Part shown: piece after piece, positions 1-8,399 of the stretch | Numbering within the stretch: the first letter of the stretch is position 1 | Layout: each line of letters begins with the position of its first letter | Source of the DNA: Glutamicibacter sp002979865 | GTDB lineage: Bacteria; Actinomycetota; Actinomycetes; Actinomycetales; Micrococcaceae | Direction of reading: 5' to 3' | Length of the DNA stretch: 64,000 nt | Assembly: GCF_050030965.1 (NCBI RefSeq) | Contig: NZ_CP188297.1 | Span: 124,001 to 188,000 of the forward strand | The notes under the pieces: generated by a model | What the model was told of the DNA's origin: nothing | Database searches by the model: none | The model's input: only the letters and a program-made list of their open reading frames with translations | Program-made: the position numbers and the translations under genes

Positions 1-454
1 CTTTGCCCTGGGCCCGCAGCGCCATGTAACCGTCGAGCATTCCTGCCCAGCTCCGGCTTATGCCGTGGTTTGCGCCGACCACCCCCTGGCTGAGCGGACG
101 CAGGTGTCGCTGGCCGAGCTCTGCGAGTACCCGATGTCCATGCCGGCCAAGGGCATCACCCAGCGCGAGCTTTTTGACATCGCCACCTCCATGGCCGGAC
201 TCACGCCGAAGATCGCGCTAACTACCGATCACATCAATCCGGCCATGGAGTTCGCGCGTTCCGGCGCGGGGGTGACCTTGCTCAGCCGCTTCGCTCGTCG
301 CGATGGGCTGAGCCAAGGGCTGAGGTTCATCCCGATTGACCATCCGGCTCTGGCCGAACGCAGCGCACAGATCCTCACCATGCCGCGACGCCGGCAACCA
401 GCCTTGGTCAGTGCGCTGATCCAGCAGATCACGGCTCTGATGCAGGAATACTGA
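1..454 (+). CDS. LysR-type transcriptional regulator, C-terminal part (cut by window edge)
   Basis: The reading frame is open to the left edge (first full codon at base 2), so only the last ~150 residues are present and the DNA-binding domain lies outside. The visible part looks like the effector-binding domain of LysR regulators: a VCADHPLA segment, a 'GAGVTLLSRFA' segment of the type that lines the inducer pocket, and a C-terminal helix. The family normally controls a neighbouring, often divergent, gene in response to a small ligand. The ligand cannot be read from this fragment. The gene ends at TGA 452-454 and nothing on the same strand follows for about 3 kb. Confidence 0.7.
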   Translation, partial: FALGPQRHVTVEHSCPAPAYAVVCADHPLAERTQVSLAELCEYPMSMPAKGITQRELFDIATSMAGLTPKIALTTDHINPAMEFARSGAGVTLLSRFARRDGLSQGLRFIPIDHPALAERSAQILTMPRRRQPALVSALIQQITALMQEY

Positions 455-883
455 TCAGGGAAGAAGGCGGCCTCGCCGCAGGGGCCGGCATGGGATTCTA
501 CTGGCCGAACAGCGGCCCCAGCTAATGGGTGGCGGTGCGGCACGGAGGCAGTCGCATGTACCGTGATGGCCCCTCCGGGGGATCGCTGATTGCCGGAGGC
601 TTCGCTCGTCGGGTGCACCCGGGATTCGAACGGCGAGTATTTGCGCAGGCGGAGCCGAGCGAGCGCCGGAAGCGTTCGGAGCAGTCGTGGTTGACGGCGC
701 TCTTCCTGATCGTGATGACGTGCTTTCCTAGGTGCCTTTCGAGCAACTGTCGGCCCAATTGATGGAGGGGCTTCCGTGCCGGAACACAAGCCGGGGGCAG
801 TGACCCGCGAGCTCGTATCATTGCCGGCAGGCAGCTCAGCGCTGGACACGGTGGCACGGACTCCCACCTGCCATTCAGCGCGT
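455..883. other. Intergenic stretch of about 430 bp without a convincing gene
   Basis: Several overlapping open frames exist on both strands, but none has a recognisable domain, a good ribosome site or a plausible composition. Around 612-632 there is a short match to the 3' part of a tRNA T-loop read on the minus strand (GATTCGAAC context). No T-stem pairs and no cloverleaf can be folded. It may be decayed DNA. Confidence 0.4.
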
Positions 884-1879
884 TCAGCCCCGGGCTGTGC
901 CCCGTTCCCGCACAGCCTTGCGCCAGCCGTCAACGATATCCCAGCCAATGCCGGCCGCGATTCCGCACCCGAGCAGCACGGCGAGAATGCGGAAGATGCC
1001 GCCATTGCCAGCGGCCTGTGCGTTTCCGGCGGCGAACCCGTCGCCTCCGGCAACCGCAACGAACGAGAGGAATTCCGGGTTGACGAGCTCGCCGCGCAAC
1101 AGCAGGATCAGCGCCCAGGCCGCGAAGGCCAAGGCGAGCACGGTGTTCAGCACCGCCATGGCAGTTGTCCAACGACGCAGGCGGAACAGCGCGACGGCGA
1201 AGACGGCCTCGAGGATGATCAGTGCGAACAGGATGCCGATCCACCACGGCCACAGCCCCGGGTTGAGGATCGGGATCGGTTCACCGCCTGTGGGGAAGAA
1301 TCCTCGGACCAGGTCCCATACCACCGCCCCGGCGGCGATGCCCAGGAATACCAGTGACGCGGTCAACTCGCTGCGGCCCGCGCCATCCTCGGGAATTTCC
1401 GGCAGCTGGTCGACATCCCACTTCACGCCAGTGTCCGCGCCAGTGCGCTCGAGCACGACGAACACGAGCGTGGTCCAGAAGCCCACGTGCACGATGACCT
1501 GCAGCCCGACGGAAAGCGACTGGACGATGCTTTCGCCCACGTCCTGTCCAGAGACCAGCAAACCCAGCGCCATTGCCCCTGCCACGCAGAGCGGCACAAT
1601 CCACAGCAGCAGTTTCAGCAGGCGCCACCAAGCCAGGTAGTACTTCGGCCCGAGCAGGTGCAGCGGCCGGTCTGCGTAGCCGGCGGCGAGGATGCCGGGG
1701 TCGCCGAGTTCGGCCAGGACGCGGCGTTCTGCCTCCTGCGCGGCTTCGCCTTGGGCTACGCGCGCCTCGATGGCGTCGGCAATGGAGGCTTCGAGCTCGG
1801 CGCGGATGTCGTTCCGAATGCCGGGCTCGAGGCTGCGGATCGTGGCCGAGATGTAGCGTTCGGTCAATGTGGCAGTCAT
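884..1879 (-). CDS. Membrane protein with N-terminal permease-prefix/HAAS-like domain
   Basis: The 331-residue protein begins with a soluble helical segment (about residues 5-75, with ERYISATIRSLEP and ELGDP motifs) typical of the HAAS or 'permease prefix' domain. About six predicted membrane helices follow (near 86-106, 122-145, 172-190, 209-232, 240-262 and 297-315). In this family the soluble domain occurs next to PadR regulators and is thought to contact them, so the protein may be a membrane signalling partner. The PadR gene lies directly upstream with one base between stop and start, indicating one transcript. The exact function is unknown. Confidence 0.7.
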   Translation of the reverse strand: MTATLTERYISATIRSLEPGIRNDIRAELEASIADAIEARVAQGEAAQEAERRVLAELGDPGILAAGYADRPLHLLGPKYYLAWWRLLKLLLWIVPLCVAGAMALGLLVSGQDVGESIVQSLSVGLQVIVHVGFWTTLVFVVLERTGADTGVKWDVDQLPEIPEDGAGRSELTASLVFLGIAAGAVVWDLVRGFFPTGGEPIPILNPGLWPWWIGILFALIILEAVFAVALFRLRRWTTAMAVLNTVLALAFAAWALILLLRGELVNPEFLSFVAVAGGDGFAAGNAQAAGNGGIFRILAVLLGCGIAAGIGWDIVDGWRKAVRERGTARG

Positions 1880-1880
1880 G

Positions 1881-2210
1881 TCAGTGCTCCTCTTCGGTGA
1901 GCGAGGCGATCGCCGTTGCCAGTGATCGCCATTCCGTGGTCAACGTGTCGGCAAGACGGATACCGTCAGGCGAGGTTCGGTAGAACTTGCGTGGCCTGGC
2001 CTCCTCGGTGTTCCACTCGCTGGTGAGGTAACCCTGCTTCTCCAGACGCCGCAGCAGCGGATACAAGGTGTTGGCATCGGTGGAGAAACCGTGGTCGTCG
2101 AGCTGCTCCAGCAGGCTGTAGCCGTATCCTGCACTGCGCAGCAGCTGCAGGCAAGCGAGCACAACGGTGCCGCGTCGCAGCTCTTGCAGTTGGGTGTCGA
2201 ACTCTTCCAT
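1881..2210 (-). CDS. PadR family transcriptional regulator
   Basis: This short winged-helix repressor contains the PadR core: 'RRGTVVLACLQLL' for the first helix, 'YGYSLLEQL' and the wing region 'NTLYPLLRRLEKQGYL'. It lacks a long C-terminal dimerisation arm, which fits the short PadR-s2 class. I start at ATG 2208-2210 because the family usually begins a few residues before the first helix; GTG codons at 2219 and 2234 are alternatives. It is co-transcribed with the downstream HAAS-type membrane protein, a pairing seen repeatedly in Gram-positive bacteria. The regulator probably controls its own operon. Confidence 0.85.
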   Translation of the reverse strand: MEEFDTQLQELRRGTVVLACLQLLRSAGYGYSLLEQLDDHGFSTDANTLYPLLRRLEKQGYLTSEWNTEEARPRKFYRTSPDGIRLADTLTTEWRSLATAIASLTEEEH

Positions 2211-2216
2211 GCCGCT

Positions 2217-2261
2217 CACATTACCGTGCGCCACACACTATCGTCAATCACACATTACTGT
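2217..2261. promoter_or_regulatory. Direct repeat upstream of the PadR gene, possible operator
   Basis: CACATTACCGT at 2217-2227 and CACATTACTGT at 2251-2261 are an 11-base direct repeat with one mismatch, 34 bases apart, just upstream of the padR start. Placement suggests autoregulation, but PadR sites are usually inverted repeats, so this is only a candidate. Confidence 0.3.
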
Positions 2262-2746
2262 CACAAGATGAGAGCAGGTGTTCAATGCTATTCGTTGCAG
2301 AACTGGGGGCTGCAGCCGGAAGTGAGCGGTGGCGCTGAGCCCGCACAAGCCAAACCAGCAAGTAACGCATCGCGTAGCGGCAGGACTGGCGACTGGACTG
2401 GAGTGCCAAGATCCGTTGAATTCCAGCGCAGCGTGCTCCACGCTGCGCGCTCAAGGCCTTATGCGGCGACGAGATCAACAGCCTCGGCTTCCCCGAGCCC
2501 GGCAGCGTGGTCCATAGATCGGCAGTGGCCGCGCTTTTCCAGCCCATCGCCCATCGCCTTTTGATAACTGCGAACTTTCCGCAACAGGCCAACCTCCGGC
2601 CACGGAGGCCTTCCGCGCACTGCGCGCGGGAGAATAGCAAAAGCTAGCGGCCGGCAGCACCTCGAGCCGCCCGGACATCGAAGAAAACGGCTCCGGCGAA
2701 AAAGGGCCAGCCTCGCCCGGCAGCAATTGGCTGAACGGCTTTGCGG
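2262..2746. other. Intergenic stretch of about 485 bp, no gene recognised
   Basis: This region lies between the PadR promoter and the end of the FadR-type regulator. The open frames in it on both strands look like composition artefacts: they have no domain, are rich in Arg, Ser and Ala, and lack ribosome sites. I see no tRNA or clear terminator. It could contain gene remnants. Confidence 0.4.
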
Positions 2747-3457
2747 CTACCTGCCGTCCCTGAGCAGGGCCACGTCGGAGACCATTTCTATATGCTCGCC
2801 CATCGCGGCGGCGGCACCCGTGGCATCGCCGCGGCGAATCGCATCGGCGATTTTCAGGTGCGACTCCAGCGAACGCTCCGGGCGTCCTGGCTGCCCCAAC
2901 GATTCGATGCGGGTTTCGAGCACCATCTCGGCGATAAACGTCATGAGTTTTTGCAAAACCGCTGATTTGGCTGCAGCGGTAATTGCCTCGTGGAAAAGCT
3001 CATCACCGTGCTCGCCACGGCCGCCCTCGCCAATTTCCGCGGCCATCACCTCCAGCGCGTGATCGATTTTGCGCAGGTCAGCCTCGGTGCGGCGTGCGGC
3101 AGCCAGCGCGGCCAGCTTGACCTCCAAGGTACTGCGCGCCTCGACGATATCCGGCAACCGGTTCTTGTGCTCGCGCAGTTCGCGCAGCACCGTGGCGACG
3201 CTCGGACGGTGCACGAGCACCGCGCCGGTTCCATGCTGCACGTCGATGACCCCGAGTACTTCCAACGCCACCAGGGCCTGGGCCAGGGTCGCTCGCGAGA
3301 CGCCGAGCTGCTCTGCCAGCTCGCGCTCGGCCGGCAAATGGTCACCGGGCCCCAACTGCTCAGCCTCGACGAAAGCCAGGATCTGCTGCATCAACTGCTC
3401 ATAGAGCCGAGGGCGTTGCACCTTCGCGAACGCCCTGGCCTTCTTGGCTTCAGCCAC
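2747..3457 (-). CDS. FadR-type GntR regulator, probable repressor of the adjacent malonate operon (MatR-like)
   Basis: A GntR winged helix occupies about residues 15-75 ('GPGDHLPAERELAEQLGVSR' is the hallmark). An all-helical FCD ligand domain follows, with the conserved 'FHEAI' and 'SLESHLKIADAI' metal-site segments. I choose GTG 3457, about 236 residues, because GGTGGGGAG lies just upstream; the longer frame back to 3523 has an implausible N-terminus. The gene is divergent from the matC-type operon. In Rhizobium MatR, a GntR repressor, controls matABC in response to malonate, so the same role is inferred here. Confidence 0.8.
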   Translation of the reverse strand: MAEAKKARAFAKVQRPRLYEQLMQQILAFVEAEQLGPGDHLPAERELAEQLGVSRATLAQALVALEVLGVIDVQHGTGAVLVHRPSVATVLRELREHKNRLPDIVEARSTLEVKLAALAAARRTEADLRKIDHALEVMAAEIGEGGRGEHGDELFHEAITAAAKSAVLQKLMTFIAEMVLETRIESLGQPGRPERSLESHLKIADAIRRGDATGAAAAMGEHIEMVSDVALLRDGR

Positions 3458-3554
3458 AACCACTCCCCACCTGAAAATGTGTTCTTCCTCAAACTTACAC
3501 CGAAAATTACCTTGACAAGACACCGAGAGTCTAGGAGGCTAGGCCAGTGAGCCA

Positions 3555-3568
3555 GTGACACCCGTCAC
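3555..3568. promoter_or_regulatory. Inverted repeat in the divergent matR-like/matC promoter region
   Basis: GTGAC-ACCC-GTCAC is a perfect 5-4-5 inverted repeat between the divergent regulator and the carrier gene. It is a candidate operator for the GntR-type regulator. A TTGACA at 3512-3517 could be a -35 element, but no good -10 follows it. Confidence 0.35.
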
Positions 3569-3610
3569 ATCAAAACCATTCAGTGCAAAGCCTCCCGAAA
3601 AGGATTTCCC

Positions 3611-4972
3611 ATGTCTGTCGCACTCGTCTCCATCATCGTCTTGGCGGTGATGTTCATAATTGCCACGATGTTCCCGATCAACATGGGAGCCTTGGCCTTC
3701 GTTGGCGCCTTCCTGCTCGGCACGATATTCCTCGGCATGGATGCCAAGGACATTCTCGCCAGCTTCCCCGGAGGGCTGTTCTTGACCCTGGTCGGGGTCA
3801 CCTACCTCTTCGCCATAGCCCAGAACAATGGCACCATCGACATCCTGGTTGACCGGGCGGTGAAACTTGTCGACAACCGGATCTCGCTGATCCCCTGGGT
3901 CATGTTCGCCATCACCGCAGCCATTACCGCCATTGGCGCCCTGGGCCCGGCAGCGGTGGCGATCATCGCCCCGATCGGCCTGCGCTTCGCCCAGAAATAC
4001 GAGATCAACCCGCTCATGATGGGCATGCTGATCGTGCACGGCGCGCAAGCCGGCGGCTTCTCCCCGATCGCCGTCTACGGCGTGATCGTCAATGGGCTGA
4101 TCCAGGAAGCCGGGTTCGCCTTCAGTCCCACCGCCCTGTTCCTCACCAGCTTCGCCTTCAACCTGGTGATCGCCATCGTGCTGTTTCTGGTCCTGGGCGG
4201 GCGCAAACTGGCTGGCCAGCGGGCCAGCGCCATCGCCGAACGCGTTGCCGAGGCCCGCCTGTCGGTCTCCGTGGGCTCGCAGGCAGCCGATGTCGATTTC
4301 AAGGGAAGCGGCTCGGGAACCTACGGTCCCCGCGATCCTGCCGGCGACGGCGCCGCGCCGCATGCCCCGGGCCAGCGCTTCGGCCAGGCAATGACCATCC
4401 TCGGCCTGGTCGCCCTGGCCGTGATCGCATTGGGCTTCAAGGTCGACGTCGGCTTCGTTTCGATCACCATCGCGGTCGTCCTGGCCTTGGTCAACCCCGC
4501 TGCCCAGAAGGGGGCGGTCAACAAGATCAGCTGGTCCACGGTCCTGCTCATCTGCGGCATGCTCACTTTCGTCGGAGTCCTGGAGGAAGCCGGCACCATC
4601 GAATACGCTTCGAACGCCGTGGCGACCCTGGGAGCACCGCTGCTTGCCGGCTTGCTCATCTGCTACATCGGCGCCGTTGTCTCGGCTTTCGCATCATCCA
4701 CTGCCATCCTGGCCGCGCTCATCCCGCTGGCGATCCCGTTCCTGGGCTCGGGCTCGATCAGCGCTACCGGATTGATCTGCGCGCTGGCCATCGCCTCGAC
4801 CATCGTGGATGTCTCGCCCTTCTCCACCAACGGCGCCCTGGTCCTTGCCAACGCCCCGGAAGGCACCGACAAGGACCGCTTCTACAAGCAGGTCCTGGGC
4901 TACGGCGGCATCATCGTCCTGGCCGGCCCTGTCCTGGCCTGGGCGCTGCTGGTCTTGCCCGGCTGGCTGTAG
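3611..4972 (+). CDS. matC: MatC-type malonate/dicarboxylate carrier
   Basis: This 453-residue integral membrane protein closely resembles rhizobial MatC. The N-terminal half has the family stretches 'FPINMGALAF', 'VTYLFAIAQNNGTID', 'GALGPAAVAI' and 'GAQAGGFSPIAVYG', which match the MatC N-terminal domain. A variable hydrophilic linker of about 50 residues (near 200-250) separates it from the C-terminal helices, giving an Na+- or H+-coupled permease of about 12 segments. AAAAGGAT precedes ATG 3611. It is the first gene of an operon with a CoA-transferase and a carboxyltransferase, which supports malonate or a related C3-C4 diacid as substrate. Confidence 0.8.
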   Translation: MSVALVSIIVLAVMFIIATMFPINMGALAFVGAFLLGTIFLGMDAKDILASFPGGLFLTLVGVTYLFAIAQNNGTIDILVDRAVKLVDNRISLIPWVMFAITAAITAIGALGPAAVAIIAPIGLRFAQKYEINPLMMGMLIVHGAQAGGFSPIAVYGVIVNGLIQEAGFAFSPTALFLTSFAFNLVIAIVLFLVLGGRKLAGQRASAIAERVAEARLSVSVGSQAADVDFKGSGSGTYGPRDPAGDGAAPHAPGQRFGQAMTILGLVALAVIALGFKVDVGFVSITIAVVLALVNPAAQKGAVNKISWSTVLLICGMLTFVGVLEEAGTIEYASNAVATLGAPLLAGLLICYIGAVVSAFASSTAILAALIPLAIPFLGSGSISATGLICALAIASTIVDVSPFSTNGALVLANAPEGTDKDRFYKQVLGYGGIIVLAGPVLAWALLVLPGWL

Positions 4973-5016
4973 GCACCAGCGGAACCGCCAATCTTTCCAC
5001 TCCTAGGAGGTATCTC

Positions 5017-6246
5017 TTGAGCTCGATTACAGTCCAACCCGAAGAAACCCTGGCCACCGGCACCGGCCCCCTGAGCGGCTACGTGGTCCTTGACCTGACC
5101 CGTGCACTGGCCGGGCCTCATGCCGGAATGATGATGGGCGACCTGGGTGCCAAGGTCATCAAGATCGAAGCGATGGGCACCGGGGACGACACCCGCGGCT
5201 GGGGCCCACCCTTCGTCGGGCCGGAAGACAACCGGCAGGCCACCTACTTCCTGTCATGCAATCGCAACAAGCAGTCTGTTGCGCTGAACCTGAAGGATTC
5301 CGCGCACCAAGCCAAGCTGGCCGACCTGGTCAGGAACTCTGATGTGCTCATGGAGAACTTCCGCACCGGCGTGCTGGACCGGCTCGGCTTCAGCGTCGAG
5401 GTGCTCCATGAATTGAATCCGCAGCTGGTGATCCTGTCCATTACCGGCTTCGGGCACGACGGCCCCGAATCCCACCGCAGCGGCTACGACCAGATCCTGC
5501 AGGGCGAGGCCGGGCTGATGTCCATTACCGGCTCCGGCCCGGAGGATCCGCAGAAGGTCGGGGTGCCCATCGCGGATCTGCTCTCGGGGATGTATGGAGC
5601 GTACGGGGCGCTGGCAGCGCTGCTGGAACGCGAAAGGACCGGTCGCGGCCAAGTGGTCCGCACCTCCCTGCTGGCCTCGATCATCGGGGTCCATGCCTTC
5701 CAGGGCACCCGGCAGACCGTGGCCGGGGAGAATCCCCAAGCCATCGGCAACCACCATCCCTCCATTGCACCCTACGGCCTGTATTCCTGTGCCGATGGGA
5801 AAGTGCAGATCAGCATCGGCAGCGAAAAGCTCTGGCAGGCCTTCGCCTCCCGGTTCGGTTTGCCCGCCGGGGATCCCCGCTTTGCCAGCAACTCCCAGCG
5901 CGTGGAGAACCGCGCGGCGCTCAATGAGCTGATCGAACGGGCTTTTAGCGCATACGATGCGGCGCAGCTGCTCAACTCCCTTGACGCAGCCGGCATTCCA
6001 TCGGGAAAGGTGCGCTCCATCGAGGAGGTCTATGACTGGGACCAGGTCCACTCCCAAGGGCTCGTCGTGGAGGTGGAGCACGAAGTGCTGGGCAGGGTCA
6101 GCCTGCCCGGCCCTCCCCTGCGTTTCTTCGATGCCGCCACCAGCAAGGAGACCACCCGCAAGGCGCATACCGCTCCGCCCCTGCTCAATGCTGATGCAGC
6201 GGACGTGGACCGCTGGCTCGAAGAGCGGAAGGAAGACCAGTCATGA
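5017..6246 (+). CDS. CaiB/BaiF (class III) CoA-transferase
   Basis: This 409-residue class III CoA-transferase moves CoA between organic acids through an aspartyl-CoA anhydride. The N-terminal signature 'DLTRALAGPHAGMMMGDLGA', the 'CNRNKQSVALNL' segment and 'GYDQILQGEAGLM' are present; D158 in the last motif is the likely catalytic aspartate. The start is TTG 5017, seven bases after AGGAGGT. The gene ends in an ATGA overlap with the next gene, so the products are probably made together. Beside a MatC carrier, the likely substrate is malonate, activated to malonyl-CoA at the expense of another acyl-CoA. The donor is unknown. Confidence 0.85.
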   Translation: MSSITVQPEETLATGTGPLSGYVVLDLTRALAGPHAGMMMGDLGAKVIKIEAMGTGDDTRGWGPPFVGPEDNRQATYFLSCNRNKQSVALNLKDSAHQAKLADLVRNSDVLMENFRTGVLDRLGFSVEVLHELNPQLVILSITGFGHDGPESHRSGYDQILQGEAGLMSITGSGPEDPQKVGVPIADLLSGMYGAYGALAALLERERTGRGQVVRTSLLASIIGVHAFQGTRQTVAGENPQAIGNHHPSIAPYGLYSCADGKVQISIGSEKLWQAFASRFGLPAGDPRFASNSQRVENRAALNELIERAFSAYDAAQLLNSLDAAGIPSGKVRSIEEVYDWDQVHSQGLVVEVEHEVLGRVSLPGPPLRFFDAATSKETTRKAHTAPPLLNADAADVDRWLEERKEDQS

Positions 6247-7751
6247 GCACCAGAACCCAACGGATTGACGCGTCGGCGCTACTGTCCATCGTCTTGGATG
6301 AAGACTCCTTCGAGTCCTGGGACAGCCAGCCGCAGCAGCCCGAGCTCAGCGAATCCTATGCGGCCGACCTCGATGCCGCCCGCGCAAAAAGCGGCACCGA
6401 TGAATCGGTGCTCACGGGCAAGGGGCTGATCCAGGGCCGCGAAGTGGCGGTGATCGTCTCGGAATTCAACTTCCTGGCCGGTTCCATCGGGCAGGCTGCC
6501 GTGAAGCGCATTGTCGCGGCCATCGAGCGCGCAACGGCGGCCGGACTGCCGCTGCTGGCGGGGCCCGCTTCCGGGGGCACCCGCATGCAGGAAGGCACCT
6601 TGGCCTTCCTGGGGATGGTCGCCATCACCGATGCGGTCCGCCGGCACAAGGCGGCAGGACTTCCCTATCTGGTCTACCTGCGCCATCCCACCACCGGCGG
6701 TGTCATGGCCTCCTGGGGCTCTTTGGGGCACATCACCGTTGCCGAGCCAGGGGCGCTGCTGGGTTTCCTGGGTCCACGGGTCTACCAGGCACTCTACGGA
6801 CAGGACTTCCCGGAGGGCGTCCAGGTCTCGGAGAACCTGTTCCGCAAGGGCTTGATCGACGCGGTTGTCCCGCCGCAGGACCTTCCGCAGCTAGTGGACC
6901 GGGCACTGCAGATCCTGCAGCCCGTACAAGATTCCCGCGCCTTCCCGGCACCGGTGGGCAGCATCTCGTGCAGTGCGGACGAGGACGCCTGGCACTCTGT
7001 GCAAGCCAGCCGGAACCCGCGCCGACCGGACACCCGGATGCTGCTGGCCTCAGCTGACGACGCGCTGCCCTTGAACGGAACCGGACAGGGAGAGAAAGAC
7101 CCCGGGCTGATGCTGGCGTTGGCGCGGTTCGCAGGACAGCGCTGCGTGGTGCTCGGCCAGCAGCGGCCGCGGCACCCGGACACGGCCAGCCTCGGGCCCG
7201 CCTCGCTGCGCGAGGCCCGCCGCGGGATGCAACTGGCCCAGGAACTCGGCCTGCCGCTGGTCACCATCATCGACACCACCGGCGCCGAGCTCTCGGTGCA
7301 GGCAGAGGAAGGCGGGTTGGCCGGAGAGATTGCCCGTTCGCTCAGCGAATTGATCGGCTTGCGGTCCCCCTCGGTGTCGGTGCTCCTCGGACAGGGTACC
7401 GGCGGCGCCGCACTGGCGCTGCTGCCGGCGGACCGGACCATCGCAGCCCGCAATTCCTGGCTCTCGCCGTTGCCGCCCGAGGGCGCCAGCGCCATCATGC
7501 ACCGCAGTACCAGCCATGCCCCGGATATGGCCCGCCAGCAGAAGATCGGCGTTGCTTCGCTGTGCGACTTTGGCCTGGTGGACCACGTGGTGGACGAGTT
7601 CGATGACGCTGCCACCCGGCCGCGCGAGTTCTGCCAGGAACTCGGAACGGCTATTGCTGCGGAAATCTCCCTGGCCCTTGCCATTCCCGAGGCAGATCGG
7701 TTGGAGCGCCGGCAGAAAAAGTTCCAGAACTTGGGACAAGCCTCCAGCTAG
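6243..7751 (+). CDS. Fused AccD/AccA-type carboxyltransferase, possible malonyl-CoA decarboxylating component
   Basis: The 502-residue protein joins a beta-type half (about 45-235; 'GPASGGTRMQEG', 'HPTTGGVMASWGSLG') and an alpha-type half (about 285-480; 'IDTTGAELSVQAEEGG', 'GQGTGGAALALL', 'SWLSPLPPEGASAIMHR'). Both are crotonase-fold carboxyltransferase domains as in acetyl-CoA carboxylase, and the AccD CxxC zinc finger is absent. No biotin carboxylase or biotin carrier is nearby. With a malonate carrier and a CoA-transferase upstream, an inferred role is converting malonyl-CoA to acetyl-CoA, either transferring CO2 to a carrier encoded elsewhere or releasing it. MdcD/MdcE of malonate decarboxylase are the closest functional analogues. 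Confidence 0.75.
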   Translation: MSTRTQRIDASALLSIVLDEDSFESWDSQPQQPELSESYAADLDAARAKSGTDESVLTGKGLIQGREVAVIVSEFNFLAGSIGQAAVKRIVAAIERATAAGLPLLAGPASGGTRMQEGTLAFLGMVAITDAVRRHKAAGLPYLVYLRHPTTGGVMASWGSLGHITVAEPGALLGFLGPRVYQALYGQDFPEGVQVSENLFRKGLIDAVVPPQDLPQLVDRALQILQPVQDSRAFPAPVGSISCSADEDAWHSVQASRNPRRPDTRMLLASADDALPLNGTGQGEKDPGLMLALARFAGQRCVVLGQQRPRHPDTASLGPASLREARRGMQLAQELGLPLVTIIDTTGAELSVQAEEGGLAGEIARSLSELIGLRSPSVSVLLGQGTGGAALALLPADRTIAARNSWLSPLPPEGASAIMHRSTSHAPDMARQQKIGVASLCDFGLVDHVVDEFDDAATRPREFCQELGTAIAAEISLALAIPEADRLERRQKKFQNLGQASS

Positions 7752-7769
7752 TTCCGCACTGGGACACCG

Positions 7770-7800
7770 GGCCGGTCCGGCAACGGCTGCTGGACCGGCC
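7770..7800 (+). terminator. Stem-loop after the malonate-type operon
   Basis: GGCCGGTCC and GGACCGGCC form a perfect 9-bp GC stem 18 bases after the stop codon at 7751. There is little T-run, so termination efficiency is uncertain. Confidence 0.5.
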
Positions 7801-7952
7801 ATTGGCATGCCTGCCACCGCCACTGCCGTCTCGCCGGGCCGGCCGGCTGCACCCTGCAGGCACGTGGAAGTTCAAGGATCAGGCTTCCTGCCCAAATGCC
7901 GGCCGCCCTGCGTAGAGTGGGACTCGACAGGAACTACCCACCGAGGCGGACT

Positions 7953-8399
7953 ATGCGCGAGCACAAATCGATGATCGATACGGCCAAGGACATCGCGTCC
8001 GGCGCCCACGAAGGACAGGTCGACAAGCTCGGCGCCGCGTATATCGAGCATCCGGCACGAGTGGCCGGGCACGCGCGCGACCTCGGCGGTTCGCCAGAAG
8101 CCATCGCGGCCGCCTGGTTGCATGATGTGATCGAGGATTGCGACGTGAGCGCGGCGGACCTGCGTGCCGCTGGCATTCCCGACACGGTCATCATGGCGGT
8201 GGAACTGCTGAGCAAGCGGCCCGGGCAGAGCCTGGAAGAATATTGCGCCGGGGTGCGCGGCAATGCGCTGGCCTTGCTGGTCAAGGAAGCGGACCTGGCC
8301 GATAACACCGACCCGGAACGCACAAGCCAGCTGGATCAGGCTACCCGGCAACGGCTGGCCGAGAAATACCAGCGCACCCGGTCCCTCCTGGGTCTCTAG
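7953..8399 (+). CDS. Small HD-domain hydrolase, MESH1/SpoT-hydrolase-like
   Basis: This 148-residue single-domain HD protein carries 'AHEGQ', 'EHPARVA', 'WLHDVIED' and 'EADLADNT'. These correspond to the H...HD...D metal ligands and surrounding segments of SpoT-type and MESH1-type (p)ppGpp hydrolases. No synthetase, TGS or ACT domain is present, and the size suits a stand-alone alarmone or nucleotide hydrolase. I start at ATG 7953 after GAGGCGG; the longer frame to 7896 has no ribosome site. It seems monocistronic. Activity on (p)ppGpp is inference; other nucleotide substrates are possible. Confidence 0.7.
   Translation: MREHKSMIDTAKDIASGAHEGQVDKLGAAYIEHPARVAGHARDLGGSPEAIAAAWLHDVIEDCDVSAADLRAAGIPDTVIMAVELLSKRPGQSLEEYCAGVRGNALALLVKEADLADNTDPERTSQLDQATRQRLAEKYQRTRSLLGL

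Noticed and set aside
612..640. Possible tRNA 3' end on the minus strand
   Set aside because: T-stem and acceptor stem do not pair, so it is not called as a gene.
2244..2726. Small minus-strand proteins upstream of padR
   Set aside because: Several overlapping frames without ribosome sites or domains; none stands out.
7953..8399. Full RelA/SpoT enzyme
   Set aside because: Only the HD domain is present, with no synthetase, TGS or ACT domain.
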